Below, piece by piece: positions 1 through 11,101 of a stretch of DNA of 64,000 nt. The translations under genes and the position numbers were made by a program. Position 1 is the first letter of the stretch, and each line of letters opens with the position of its first letter. Origin of the DNA: Hamadaea sp013361475 (GTDB lineage Bacteria; Actinomycetota; Actinomycetes; Mycobacteriales; Micromonosporaceae); assembly GCF_040654195.1 (NCBI RefSeq), contig NZ_JBFAHM010000001.1, positions 434,001-498,000 of the forward strand. The letters run 5' to 3'. A model generated the notes under the pieces. The model did no database searches and was not told where the DNA came from. It worked only from the letters and a program-made list of their open reading frames with translations.

Positions 1-96
1 GGTGGTCTTGCCGACCCCGCCCTTCCCGGTGACCACATGGAGGCGGGCCGGCCACTGGTTGGCGGCCGGCCCGTCGCTCGAAGCCGAGGTAGTCAC
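1..96 (-). CDS. ArsA/GET3-type ATPase, N-terminal fragment (runs off the window)
   Basis: Only the first 32 codons are present, read from a GTG at 96 down to the window edge. The peptide ends in a deviant Walker A motif, VVTGKGGVGKTT, which marks the ArsA/Get3/MinD-type P-loop ATPases. Mycobacteria keep a pair of such anion-transporter-like ATPases beside the same RidA and lactamase genes, so the synteny supports the call. Function in actinobacteria is unsettled; the family uses ATP to drive metalloid efflux or to deliver tail-anchored proteins. The start is inferred: the GTG is the only plausible start before the P-loop and lies 29 bases from the end of the upstream gene. Confidence 0.8.
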   Translation of the reverse strand, partial: MTTSASSDGPAANQWPARLHVVTGKGGVGKTT

Positions 97-125
97 ACTG
101 CTGAGGCTACCTGTTGTGCAGGTCT

Positions 126-1145
126 TTACTTCGACTGCACGTCGCAGACCCACCAGCCCTGGTCGTTGATCGTGGTCAGCACCAGCTCCTGCTTGCTGAC
201 CTTCTCATCGGCCGTGGTCATGGTGAGTTTGACGGTGACCTTCGCGTCCTTCTCGGTCGTGTCGCTGACCGCCGGGGTGTCCCAGGTGAAGGTGGGCTTC
301 GAGTAGGTCTCGCCCAGCTTCTTGATCGCGTCGATCTGCGAGGTGATCGTCTTGGAGTCGCGCGCCTGGGCGCAGACCGTCTTCTCCGCGTCGGTGACGC
401 TCTGGTCCTTGTAGAAGGCCTCCAGGAAGGCGGTCGCCGCGGCCTTGGGGTCGGCCGCGCCCTGCCCGCCCTGGTCGGTGTTCTTCAGCAGGAAGTACGC
501 GCCGACGCCGCCGCCGAGGCAGAGGACCAGCACGACGGCGAGCGTGATGCCGATGATCATCGGCGCCTTGCTCTTCTTCTTCGGCTGCTCCGGCTGGCCG
601 GGGAAGCCGGTCGTCGGGTAGCCGGCGCCCGGGTAGGTCTGCCCGGTCGTCGGGTACGCCTGCCCGGAGGTCGGGTACGCCCCGGCCGGGTAGCCGCCGC
701 CCGAGGTCGGGCCGCCCGAGGTCGGCGGAGTGCCGTACGCCGGGGGCACCTGGGCGGCGCCCGGGTTGTACTGCGGCTGGGTCGGCTGGGCCGGCTGACC
801 GTACTGCGGCTGCTGGCCGTACTGCGGCAGCTGCGTCGTCGGCGGAGTGGCCGGCGGGTACTGCGGCTGGGTCGGCTGCGCGGGCTGGCCGTACTGCGGC
901 TGCTGCCCGTACTGCGGCTGCTGGCCGTATTGCGGGGCCGGTGGGTAGGCGGGTGGCTGCTCCGGAGTCGCCGGGTACGCCGGCGGCTGGGCCGGGCTCG
1001 ACGGAGCCGCCGGACTGGCCGGGTAGGCAGGCTGACCGGAGGACGGAGTGTGCTCCGGGTACCCACCTGTGGCGAACGGGTCGGCGGGCGGCGGGTAGCT
1101 GCCCGGCGCCGGATTCTCGTCCGACGGTCGGTTCGGGTCGGTCAT
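126..1145 (-). CDS. Pro/Gln/Tyr-rich membrane protein with DUF4878/NTF2-like C-terminal domain
   Basis: This 339-residue protein has three parts. Residues 1 to about 190 are low-complexity, rich in Pro, Gln, Tyr and Gly, with repeated YGQQPQYGQ and QPTQPQY blocks. One transmembrane helix follows (MIIGITLAVVLVLCLGGGVG, about residues 195-217). The C-terminal 115 residues are extracellular, with an AFLEAFYK helix and two cysteines (one after DAEKTV, one in WWVCDV) that could form a disulfide; this resembles the DUF4878/Rv0361-type fold. The ATG at 1145 was chosen because longer forms run into the divergent DUF4177 gene. The role is unknown; the Pro-rich part is probably cytoplasmic. The protein at 50117-50626 has the same helix-plus-two-Cys layout. 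Confidence 0.75.
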   Translation of the reverse strand: MTDPNRPSDENPAPGSYPPPADPFATGGYPEHTPSSGQPAYPASPAAPSSPAQPPAYPATPEQPPAYPPAPQYGQQPQYGQQPQYGQPAQPTQPQYPPATPPTTQLPQYGQQPQYGQPAQPTQPQYNPGAAQVPPAYGTPPTSGGPTSGGGYPAGAYPTSGQAYPTTGQTYPGAGYPTTGFPGQPEQPKKKSKAPMIIGITLAVVLVLCLGGGVGAYFLLKNTDQGGQGAADPKAAATAFLEAFYKDQSVTDAEKTVCAQARDSKTITSQIDAIKKLGETYSKPTFTWDTPAVSDTTEKDAKVTVKLTMTTADEKVSKQELVLTTINDQGWWVCDVQSK

Positions 1146-1256
1146 TGCTCTGCTCCCCAGTGTCGTATGGCGGCCCAGCATATCGGCCCCGGACAACCCG
1201 GCGCAGCCCGCGTCCCGCTGTCTCACAGCCCGGTCGTCATGGATACCTTGTCTGCT
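1146..1256. promoter_or_regulatory. Divergent promoter region between the Pro-rich protein and the DUF4177 gene
   Basis: This 111-bp gap separates two divergently transcribed genes and must hold both promoters. I see no convincing -35/-10 pair or operator, so this is a positional call only. Confidence 0.4.
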
Positions 1257-1415
1257 ATGACGAAGTGGGAATATGCCACCGTGCCCCTGCTGGTGCACGC
1301 CACGAAGCAGATCCTGGACAACTGGGGCGCCGACGGCTGGGAGCTCGTCGCCGTCGTGCCCGGCCCGAATCCCGAGCAACTGGTCGCCTACATGAAGCGG
1401 CCCAAGGAGGCGTGA
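1257..1415 (+). CDS. Small DUF4177-type protein
   Basis: This 52-residue protein begins MTKWEYATVPLLVHATKQIL and contains the GADGWELVAVVPG core typical of DUF4177 domains, small proteins of unknown function. The TGA overlaps the ATG of the next gene (TGATG), so it is probably translationally coupled to the RidA gene. Mycobacteria carry an equivalent short gene beside their RidA-like gene, which supports this being a real gene despite its length. Confidence 0.8.
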   Translation: MTKWEYATVPLLVHATKQILDNWGADGWELVAVVPGPNPEQLVAYMKRPKEA

Positions 1416-1897
1416 TGACCGAGGTTCCCGCGTCCGGGGTGAACCCGTTCGACCGGCTGGCGGAGCTGGGTCTGACCCTGCCCGACGTCGTCCCGCCGGT
1501 GGCGGCGTACGTGCCGGCCGTGCAGTCCGGCAATCAGGTCTACGTCTCCGGTCAGCTGCCGATGGCCGACGGCAAGCTCCTCGCCACCGGCAAGGTCGGC
1601 GCGGACGTCTCGCCGGAGGAGGCCAAGGAGCTGGCGGCGCGGTGCGCGCTGAACGCCCTGGCCGCCATCGACGCGCTCGTCGGCCTGGAGAAGCTCGTCA
1701 AGATCGTCAAGGTCGGCGGGTTCGTCGCGAGCGCCGAGGGCTTCACCGGCCAGCCGGGCGTCATCAACGGTGCTTCCGAGCTGTTCGGCGCGGTCTTCGG
1801 GGAGGCCGGCCGGCATGCGCGCAGCGCGGTCGGCGTCGCCGAGCTGCCCCTGGGAGCGCCGGTCGAGGTCGACGTCGTCGCCGAAGTCAGCGAATAG
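1415..1897 (+). CDS. RidA/YjgF-family protein
   Basis: A 160-residue RidA/YER057c/UK114-family member. RidA enzymes hydrolyse reactive enamine/imine intermediates released by PLP enzymes; this subgroup may have a different substrate. Seen in the sequence: the QSGNQVYVSGQLP strand, a helix with the ELAARCALNALAAI pattern, the VKIVKVGGFVAS segment, and a C-terminal GVAELPLGAPVEVDVVAE, which holds the conserved LP.GA.VE signature. The length is slightly above the usual 130 residues owing to an N-terminal extension, as in the mycobacterial Rv3678c type. It starts inside the TGATG overlap with the preceding gene and lies 58 bases before the lactamase gene. Confidence 0.88.
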   Translation: MTEVPASGVNPFDRLAELGLTLPDVVPPVAAYVPAVQSGNQVYVSGQLPMADGKLLATGKVGADVSPEEAKELAARCALNALAAIDALVGLEKLVKIVKVGGFVASAEGFTGQPGVINGASELFGAVFGEAGRHARSAVGVAELPLGAPVEVDVVAEVSE

Positions 1898-1955
1898 TCT
1901 CACCGTGCGGAAAAGCAGGTAAGGAGCGTCGCTGAGAGCGACGTAACATCGTGAC

Positions 1956-2684
1956 GTGACTAATGGGGTTGGGGCGCGAGCGGGATGGGGACCGGGGTCC
2001 GGTCTGCCCAGTTTCGTCCGGCAGTTGCTCGCGCCCAACCCCTCTCCCATGACGCTGGAGGGCACGAATACCTGGGCCGTGGACGGCGTACTGGCGATTG
2101 ATCCCGGTCCGGCGGACGACGAGCACCTCCGCGCCATCGGCGCAATCAGGTATACGACGATTACGCACAGTCACATCGACCATGTGGAGGGTCTGCCGCG
2201 GCTCGTCGAGCTGACCGGGGCCATCGCGATCGCCCCGACGCAGGTCGCCGAGATGATCGAGGGCGCGGCCGTGATCCCGAGCCCGGGGCATACCAGCGAC
2301 TCCGTCTCGTTCCTCGTCGACCGGGGCGGCGACCGGGTGGTCTTCACCGGCGACACGATTCTCGGCCGGGGCAGCAGCGTCGTGATGTGGCCGGACGGCG
2401 ACGTCGGGGCGTACCTGGAGACCTTGAAGGTGCTCGGCGAGCTGGAGGGCGTCACCGTCCTGCCCGGCCACGGGCCGATCCTGCCCGACTGCGCCGCCGC
2501 GGCGAACTGGCTGCTCCAACACCGCCTGGAACGGCTGGAGCAGGTACGCGACGCGCTGCGCCAAGGCGCCGAGACGCCGGAGGACGTCGTCCGGATCGTG
2601 TATGCCGACGTCGACCCCGGCGTGCGGACGGCCGCCGAGTGGACCGTCCGGTCGCAGCTGGCCTACCTCCGGGACAACCCGTGA
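1956..2684 (+). CDS. Metallo-beta-lactamase-fold hydrolase
   Basis: A 242-residue hydrolase of the glyoxalase II/LACTB2-like branch. The metal-binding set is complete: H71, H73, D75 and H76 in THSHIDH, H112 in PGHTSD, D133 in FTGDT and H182 in LPGHGP. The C-terminal helical domain (about 195-242, HRLERLEQVRDAL) is typical of the LACTB2 group. The substrate is unknown. It is syntenic with Rv3677c, next to crp in mycobacteria. The GTG at 1956 is chosen; an earlier GTG at 1951 hits a stop at once. Its TGA overlaps the GTG of the cyclase gene by 4 bases. Confidence 0.88.
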   Translation: MTNGVGARAGWGPGSGLPSFVRQLLAPNPSPMTLEGTNTWAVDGVLAIDPGPADDEHLRAIGAIRYTTITHSHIDHVEGLPRLVELTGAIAIAPTQVAEMIEGAAVIPSPGHTSDSVSFLVDRGGDRVVFTGDTILGRGSSVVMWPDGDVGAYLETLKVLGELEGVTVLPGHGPILPDCAAAANWLLQHRLERLEQVRDALRQGAETPEDVVRIVYADVDPGVRTAAEWTVRSQLAYLRDNP

Positions 2685-5600
2685 CCTGCCCGATTTGCGG
2701 CACAGTGGCGGTGCCCGGGGCCAACTTCTGCCACAACTGCGGTGCGGCGCTGCCGGGCGCGGCGGATCTGCCGCAGGCCGAGCGGCGGAACGTGACCGTC
2801 CTGTTCGGTGACCTCTCCGACTTCACCTCCTGGTCGGAGGAGCTGGACCCGGAGCGGGTCGGCGCGGTCACCGACCGCGTCATGTCGGCGCTCGCCGGTG
2901 CGGTGAAGACGTTCGGCGGGCACGTCGACAAGCTGACCGGCGACGGGATCATGGCCGTCTTCGGTGCTCCGGTGGCGCACGAGGACGACGTCGAGCGGGC
3001 CGTACGCGCGGCGCTGTCGATGCAGCGGGCGGTTCGCCGGGTCCTCGACGACGAGCGGGGCGGCGGCGCTCCGCTGGGTCTGCGCGTCGGGCTCAACACC
3101 GGTGAGGTCATCGCCGGTGTGCAGGCGGGCCTGGAATACACGGTCATCGGCGACACCGTGAACACCGCGGCCCGGCTGGCCGACGCCGCCGCGATCGGCG
3201 CGGTGTACGCCGGTGCGCGTACCGCGTCGGCCACCCGGCACCTGGCCGGGTGGCGGGAGCTGCGGCCACTGCGCTTGAAGGGCAAACGCGATCCGGTCGA
3301 GACGTTCGAGCTGCTCGGCCTTCATGACGCGCCCGGCACTCGCAGCGGCATCGGCGACGAGGCCCCTTATGTCGGGCGCGAGGCCGAGCTGGGCCGGGTG
3401 ATCGGCCGTCTCGCCGAGGTCATCGACCGGGCGCAGCCGCGCGTACTGGTCATGACGGCCGAGGCGGGCATCGGCAAGACCAGGTTCGCCGCCGAGGTCG
3501 AGCGGTACGCGGCCGGCTACGACATCGGGCCGGGCCGGTTCGCCACTCGCCGGATCGACACCGGGACCCGGGTGCTCTCCGTCCACTGTGCTGCCTTCGG
3601 TGAGCGCCGTCGGCTGGCTCCGCTGGCCGACCTCGTGCGTACGGCGATCGGGTTGCCCGTCGACGCCACGTCGACCGCGTTGACCCGGCCGGCGGTGGAG
3701 GAGCGGCTGCGCCGCCTGTCCAGTCGTCTCGCCACTCGCGTCGGGCCGGATCAGCCGGTGCCGGAGATCCCGACCGACCATCTGCTGGCGCTGCTCGGCG
3801 TGGCCGCCGATCCGGCGTCGGGCACGCCCGCGATCGGCGACGGCCTGCCGGACGGCGTCGAGCGTACGGGGGTGGACATCAAGGTCCTCGCGACCGCCGT
3901 CGCCCACCTGCTCTCGGCGTTGACGCTGGAGTCGCCGCTGGTCGTGATCGTGGACGACCTGCACGACGCCACGCCGGAGACGGTGGACGCGCTCGGCGTC
4001 ATGCTCGAGGAACTCGACGGTCCCGTGCTCGTGGTGCTGCTGGGCCGCCCGGAGTTGGTGCGTACGGCCGGTCTGCTGACCCGGCTCGCCGACGCGGAGG
4101 TGCAGGCGTTGCCGCCGCTCCGGGGCGCCGACGCCGCCCGGCTGCTGTCGAGCTACCTCCGCGGCGGCCGGTTGCCGCAGGCCGACGAGGATCGGCTGCT
4201 CGCGACCGCGCAGGGTAATCCGTTCTACCTGGCCGAGCTGGTCACGCTGCTCATGGAGCGGGGTGCGCTCACCCGCGGGCCGAGTCCACGGTCGGCGACC
4301 CGGCCGGTGGATACCGACGGCGACACCAAATGGCGGCTCACCCCGGGATCGCTGGACGCGCGGCTGCTCTCCCGGGACCTCGCGGCCGTGCTCGCCGCGC
4401 GTATCGACGCTCTGCCACCGGACGCCCGGTCGGTGCTCCGGGACGCGGCGGTCGTGGGGGACAGCACTCCGGCCGGAGCCCTGGAGGCATTGCGCGAGCG
4501 GCGCTCCTCCCGGGACGGCCGACCTGCCGCCGTCGTCGCGGTCGAACTCGACCGTGCCGTGGACGAACTCCTCGCCCGCCGGATGCTGCGCCGCCAACGC
4601 GGCGGGTACGCCTTCGCCACCCCGCTGCTGCGCGAGGCGGCGTACGCCGGGATCTCGAAGGCGGACCTGGCCGAACGGCACGCGTTCCTCACCGAGTGGG
4701 CTGCGCGGGGCCTGCTCACCGATCAGGTCGCACACTCGCCGGGATGGATCGCGCCGAGTGGCCGGGCGCTGCCGCCGTCGCTGGTCGGCTTCTCCGACGA
4801 CGCCCGCGACGAGTTCATCGCCGAGCACGCCGAACGGGCCGCGTTCCTCGCCGACGCCATCAGACTGCGCCCGGATTCGCCCGCCCGGTCGGTGGCGGCG
4901 CTCGGCGTCGCCGCGCTGGGCCGGTCGGCCACTCGGGCCACGCACGCCGGCGAGCCGGTCACCGCGCTCGACCTGACCGCCCGGGCCCGCAAACTCGCGA
5001 CGACCGGCTCCGTGCCGCTGCCGATGCAGATCTGGCTCGTCCACACCCGAGCGCTGCTTCAGTCCGGCCGCCCGGCCGAGGCCCTGGTCGAAGCCGAGAA
5101 GATCGCCGCGAACGCGGGCGAGGACGGGCGGGCGCGGGCGGCGGCCCTGCTGCTGGCCGGGCGCGCCCATCGGGAACTCGGCGACCCCGCCCGCGGCTCG
5201 GAATGCTGGCACGAGGCGCTGACCGTGGCGACGGCCGTGGACGCCCCGGCCGAGCGCGCCGAGGCGATGCGCCGCCTGGGCATGGCCGACTTCCTCAACG
5301 GGCGGCTGGCCGACGCGGGCAGCCGGTTCACCGCCGCGTACCAGGTCGCGGTGGCCGCCGGGGATCGCCGCTCGCAGGCCTGGTCGCTGCAGAATCTCGC
5401 CTGGGTCACCACCACCCGGGGCGACTTCGCCGGAGCGGACGCCGCTCTCGCCCGGGCCGCCCGGCTCTTCGCCGAACTGCACGATCCGGTGGGCCGTGCC
5501 TGGCTCCGGGGCGCTCTGGCGTTCAACCGGCTCCTCGCCGGGCGACTCCGGGACGCCCAACGCCTCGCCCGGGTGTTCCTGCCCTTCGGGGAGCGCGTCG

Positions 5601-6286
5601 GCGAAGTGTGGGCCGTCGGCACCCTGCGGGCCGTCGACGCGTACGCCGCCGCTGAGCTGGGCGAACTCGACTCGGCCGACCGTGACGCGCGGCGGGCGTA
5701 CCGGGACTTCGCGGCCGCGAACGATCTCTGGGGGCGCGGATTCGCCCTCGTCGTCCGGGGCGTCATCGCCCGGGAGCTGAACGAACTCGGGCACGCCGCC
5801 GACCTGCTCAGCGACGCCCTCGAGTACGGCGAGCGGGTCAACCATCCGCTGCTGCTCGGCATGGCCGGGAGCATTCGTGGGTTCATCAGTCTGGAGCAGG
5901 GCGACCCGGAGGGCGCCGAGCGCGACGCGCGACGGGTGCTGACGCTGACCCGGGCGCACGGCGTACTGGAGTCGGCGCAGGTCGGGCCGAAGGCCCTGCT
6001 CGGCGCGGCGCACCTGGCCGCCGGCCGCGTACGCGAGGCGCTCGACGTGCTGCGCCCGCTGGCCGAAGCCCGGTACGCCCCGTCGATGTTGTTCGCCCGG
6101 CGGCAGGCGGTCGCCCTGTACGCCCGTGCCCTGCTGGCGGACGGCCGCCCGGCCGAGGCGCTGGAGCAGGCTCGGCTTGCCGTCGGACTCCGGGCCGACG
6201 ATGTGCGTAGTCGGGTCTCGGCCGAACGGGTCCTTGCGGCCTGCGAGTCGGCGATGGGATATCCGGCCGCATCTACAAGCCGCTAA
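2681..6286 (+). CDS. Class III adenylate/guanylate cyclase fused to AAA ATPase and TPR-like repeats
   Basis: A 1201-residue multidomain protein. Residues 3-20 form a zinc ribbon (C3, C6, C17, C20). Residues 36-213 are a class III nucleotide cyclase with the metal aspartates D44 and D88, K84 before the GDG loop, and the catalytic set D158, N161, R165 in IGDTVNTAARL, so it looks active. From about 229 a LuxR/MalT-like AAA module follows, with Walker A TAEAGIGKTR (259-268) and Walker B LVVIVDDLHD. The last 500 residues are Ala-rich helical repeats of TPR type. Such proteins are known in mycobacteria as cyclase-ATPase regulators; some end in a LuxR helix-turn-helix, but I see none here. The GTG start overlaps the lactamase stop. 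Predicted cytoplasmic. Confidence 0.9.
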   Translation: MTCPICGTVAVPGANFCHNCGAALPGAADLPQAERRNVTVLFGDLSDFTSWSEELDPERVGAVTDRVMSALAGAVKTFGGHVDKLTGDGIMAVFGAPVAHEDDVERAVRAALSMQRAVRRVLDDERGGGAPLGLRVGLNTGEVIAGVQAGLEYTVIGDTVNTAARLADAAAIGAVYAGARTASATRHLAGWRELRPLRLKGKRDPVETFELLGLHDAPGTRSGIGDEAPYVGREAELGRVIGRLAEVIDRAQPRVLVMTAEAGIGKTRFAAEVERYAAGYDIGPGRFATRRIDTGTRVLSVHCAAFGERRRLAPLADLVRTAIGLPVDATSTALTRPAVEERLRRLSSRLATRVGPDQPVPEIPTDHLLALLGVAADPASGTPAIGDGLPDGVERTGVDIKVLATAVAHLLSALTLESPLVVIVDDLHDATPETVDALGVMLEELDGPVLVVLLGRPELVRTAGLLTRLADAEVQALPPLRGADAARLLSSYLRGGRLPQADEDRLLATAQGNPFYLAELVTLLMERGALTRGPSPRSATRPVDTDGDTKWRLTPGSLDARLLSRDLAAVLAARIDALPPDARSVLRDAAVVGDSTPAGALEALRERRSSRDGRPAAVVAVELDRAVDELLARRMLRRQRGGYAFATPLLREAAYAGISKADLAERHAFLTEWAARGLLTDQVAHSPGWIAPSGRALPPSLVGFSDDARDEFIAEHAERAAFLADAIRLRPDSPARSVAALGVAALGRSATRATHAGEPVTALDLTARARKLATTGSVPLPMQIWLVHTRALLQSGRPAEALVEAEKIAANAGEDGRARAAALLLAGRAHRELGDPARGSECWHEALTVATAVDAPAERAEAMRRLGMADFLNGRLADAGSRFTAAYQVAVAAGDRRSQAWSLQNLAWVTTTRGDFAGADAALARAARLFAELHDPVGRAWLRGALAFNRLLAGRLRDAQRLARVFLPFGERVGEVWAVGTLRAVDAYAAAELGELDSADRDARRAYRDFAAANDLWGRGFALVVRGVIARELNELGHAADLLSDALEYGERVNHPLLLGMAGSIRGFISLEQGDPEGAERDARRVLTLTRAHGVLESAQVGPKALLGAAHLAAGRVREALDVLRPLAEARYAPSMLFARRQAVALYARALLADGRPAEALEQARLAVGLRADDVRSRVSAERVLAACESAMGYPAASTSR

Positions 6287-6297
6287 GTTCTCCCATT

Positions 6298-7203
6298 GTG
6301 AGCACACCCGTCATCCCCGGCCTCGGCGAGCTTCAGCTGCTCGCGCGGGGCGGCTACGCGACGATCTATCGTGCCGCCCAGGGTTCGGTCGGCCGGGAGG
6401 TCGCCGTCAAGGTCGAGAACCGCACCCTCGACGACGAGCACGATCGTCGCCGGTTCCTCCGTGAGGCGCACGCCGCCGGGCGGATGTCGTCGCATCCGTT
6501 CGTCGTGGACCTCTTCGACGCCGGTGTCCTCGACGACGGGCGGCCCTTCCTGGTGATGGAGCTGTGCGCCGAGTCGTACGCCGATCGCATGAAGCGCGGC
6601 GTGCTCATCGCCAGCGAAGTGCGCGAACTGGGCGTCAAACTGGCCGGTGTGCTCGCCGACGCGCACGACCTCGGGGTGCTGCACCGGGACGTGAAACCGG
6701 CGAACATCCTGGTCAGCTCGTTCGGTGAGCCGGCGTTGGCCGACTTCGGCCTGGCCATCCTGGTGGAGCTGCGGGATCCGACGGTGAACCTGGAGATCCT
6801 GACGCCGGCGTACGCCCCGCCGGAGATGTTCGACCGCGCCCGCCCGGCGCCCTCGGCCGACGTCTATGCGCTCTGCGCGACCCTGTACGCGCTGCTGACC
6901 GGGGCTCCGCCCCGCTGGCGGGACGAGGCGATGGGCGGCATCGCGGCCCTGCTCGAACTGTTCGGCGAGCCCATCCCGGACGTGCCCGGTGCGCCGAACG
7001 AGCTGGTCGAGGTCTTGCGGACCGGGATGGAGAACGATCCGGAGCGCCGGCCGACCGCCCGGGAGCTGATCGCCCGGCTCAAGGAACTTGATCACGCCGA
7101 GGGCTCGGTACCCCATCCGCGCAGGTCGCCGGGGGACGAGCCGACCGAGGCGGTGCCCCGTCGCTGGTCGCTGGCCCGACTGTTCGGGCTGGACACCGCT
7201 TAA
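6298..7203 (+). CDS. Soluble serine/threonine protein kinase
   Basis: A 301-residue eukaryotic-like protein kinase without transmembrane or sensor domain. Seen: a short glycine loop LLARGGYATIY, K38 in VAVKVE, the helix-C glutamate E56, the catalytic HRDVKPANIL loop with D131, and the DFG aspartate D149. The activation segment ends in a Y-A-P-P-E motif. It therefore appears catalytically competent. The kinase domain fills residues 8 to about 270; the tail is short and basic. It starts at a GTG 11 bases after the cyclase gene, so the two are probably co-transcribed and the kinase may modify the cyclase/ATPase or its targets (inference). Confidence 0.88.
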   Translation: MSTPVIPGLGELQLLARGGYATIYRAAQGSVGREVAVKVENRTLDDEHDRRRFLREAHAAGRMSSHPFVVDLFDAGVLDDGRPFLVMELCAESYADRMKRGVLIASEVRELGVKLAGVLADAHDLGVLHRDVKPANILVSSFGEPALADFGLAILVELRDPTVNLEILTPAYAPPEMFDRARPAPSADVYALCATLYALLTGAPPRWRDEAMGGIAALLELFGEPIPDVPGAPNELVEVLRTGMENDPERRPTARELIARLKELDHAEGSVPHPRRSPGDEPTEAVPRRWSLARLFGLDTA

Positions 7204-7305
7204 CGCGCCAGTCGGGCACAACACGCCAATCGTGCGTACCGGTCTTCAAGAACCACTCGTTGTCGTGTTGTCGACTGCGGTGGAGAAGATGGACTTGGGG
7301 CGGAC
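7204..7305 (+). promoter_or_regulatory. Intergenic region upstream of the acyl-CoA carboxylase genes
   Basis: This 102-bp gap separates the kinase from the carboxylase pair. It holds the ACACGCCA word spaced near a TTGTCGTGTTGTCGAC stretch, but no clear promoter consensus. It probably marks the start of a new transcript. Confidence 0.3.
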
Positions 7306-8822
7306 ATGGCGATTCTTGAGACCAGCCTGGACCCCCGCACACCGTCTTATCTGGACAACCGTGGGCTGATGACGGCCGCGCTCGGCGAGGTCGAGACGGC
7401 CTTCGCCCAGGCGATCGAGGGCGGCGGGGAGAAGCACGTCACCCGGCACCACGCCCGGGGCAAACTGCTGCCCCGGGAACGCATCGAACTGCTGGCCGAC
7501 CGGGACAGCGCCTTCCTCGAACTGTCCACCCTGGCGGGCTACGGCACCGGTCAGCCGCCCGGCGCGGGCGTGGTCACCGGGCTCGCGGTGGTCGCCGGGC
7601 GGCCCTGCGTACTGACGGCCAGCGATCCCACCGTGCACGGGGGCTCGCTCAACGCGTACACCTTGCGGAAGTTGGCGCGGGCCGCGGAGATCGCCCTGGC
7701 CAACCGCCTGCCGCTGGTGAGCCTCGTGGAGAGCGACGGACCGGACCCGGCGGGTGGCGGCGAGCTCCTGCTCGCCGGCGGGGCCTCGCTGCGCGACCAG
7801 GCCTTGCTCCGCGCGGCCGGAGTGCCCGCGATCTGCGCGGTGTTCGGCGTGGTCAGCGGCGTGACCCTGCCCGCGATCGCCGATCAGACCATTTTGGTAC
7901 GCGGACAGGCGCGCGTGCATCTGGCCGGTCCCCACCTGGTACGCGCGGCGACCGGGGAGTCCGTCGACGACGAGGCGCTCGGCGGCTCGACCCTGCACGC
8001 GACCCGGACCGGGATGGCGCACCAGTTGGCGGAGGACGAGCGGGACGCGCTGCGCCTGGTACGCCTCGCCGTCGACCGGTTGTGCCCGGAGGTGACCGAG
8101 CCGCGGCGGCGGGTGATACCGCCCCGGCACGACGCCGAGGATCTGCTGGCGGTGGCCCGCGGCGACGAGGCGTTCGATCCCCGGGAGATCTTGGCCCGAG
8201 TGCTGGACGCGAGCGAGTTCGACGAGGTCGCGCCGCTGTTCGGCGAGGCGCTGCGGACCGGCTTCGGGTCGGTGCACGGGCACCGGATCGGCGTCATCGC
8301 GAGCGCCGGTCCGCTGCTGGGCGTGGACGAGGTCGCCAAGGCGGCCCGGTTCGTGCAGCTCGCGGCGGCGGCCCGGGTGCCGCTCGTGTTCCTGCCCAAC
8401 ACCAGCGGGTTCGGCCTCGGCGTGGCCCAGGAGGGCGGCGGCATCTCGGTGCACGCGGCCTCCCTCGTGCAGACCATCGCGACCTGTCCGGTTCCGATGA
8501 TCACCATCGCCGTCGGGGGTGCGCACGGCTCGGCCGGGCAGGTCCTCGGCGGCCGGTCGATGCGTCCCCGTTTCCTTTTCAGCTGGCCGAACTCGCGGGC
8601 CGCCGTGCTGCCGCCGGATCAGTGGGAGGCGGTCGCCGCGCACCGCACGGCGGTCGACGAGACCGGCCCAGGTACGCCCGACCTCCCGCACACCACCGCG
8701 TTGCACCAGTCCGGTCTGCTGCACGACGACGGCGTCATCGACCCCCGCGACACCCGTACGGTGCTCGGCATCTGCCTGTCGGTCCTGCCCCCGATCGGGG
8801 CCATGTCCACTTTGGGGGGAGC

Positions 8823-8826
<4 letters not shown>
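7306..8826 (+). CDS. Acyl-CoA carboxylase carboxyltransferase (beta) subunit
   Basis: A 506-residue carboxyltransferase of the AccD/methylcrotonyl-propionyl-CoA carboxylase family. It moves CO2 from carboxybiotin to an acyl-CoA. The N-half carries HHARGKLLPRERIELLAD, the usual entry motif of the family, and a VTGLAVVAGRPC strand. The C-half has FLPNTSGFGLGVAQEGGG, which lines the acyl-CoA site, and GAHGSAGQVLGGR. The C-terminal DDGVIDPRDTRTVLG is diagnostic. Substrate chain length cannot be read from sequence alone; short or branched acyl-CoA is most likely. The TGA overlaps the ATG of the biotin-carrying subunit (ATGA), fitting a 1:1 complex. Confidence 0.9.
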
Positions 8827-10841
<2,015 letters not shown>

Positions 10842-10856
10842 ACCTCCCTCCCTTTC

Positions 10857-10940
10857 CGCGCGATCATGAACTTACGGTCGTGATCGACCGGTGTGTCGTG
10901 TCCGTAGCACCCTGATCGACTCCGTGGCGGCATGATCGGC
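10857..10940. repeat. ATGATC-rich dispersed repeat, copy 1
   Basis: This intergenic stretch begins CGCGCGATCATGAACT and runs through several (C/A)TGATC words to CATGATCGGC. A second copy at 33655-33740 matches it along the whole length, with the same order of TGATC words and the GTGTGTCG/GCGTGTCG core. Both copies start 15 to 45 bases after the stop of a plus-strand gene. Confidence 0.75.
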
Positions 10941-11101
10941 GAGCCGACGCGAAGGAGCCGCCGACCGGCGGGGACTGGATGGTGATCCCCACTGGTCGGC
11001 GGCTCGGGCGAAAGGGCGGTGCTGCCGGTCTGCCGGTCTGTCCACCGGAGTGACGTTGCAGTGTCTGCCGCTTGAAACCTCCGGCAGACCGGCCGTTCGG
11101 G

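Noticed and set aside
2663..6307. 1214-codon open frame on the minus strand opposite the cyclase gene
   Set aside because: High-GC shadow: the plus frame has clear cyclase and AAA motifs; the minus translation is Arg/Gly/Pro-rich without domains.
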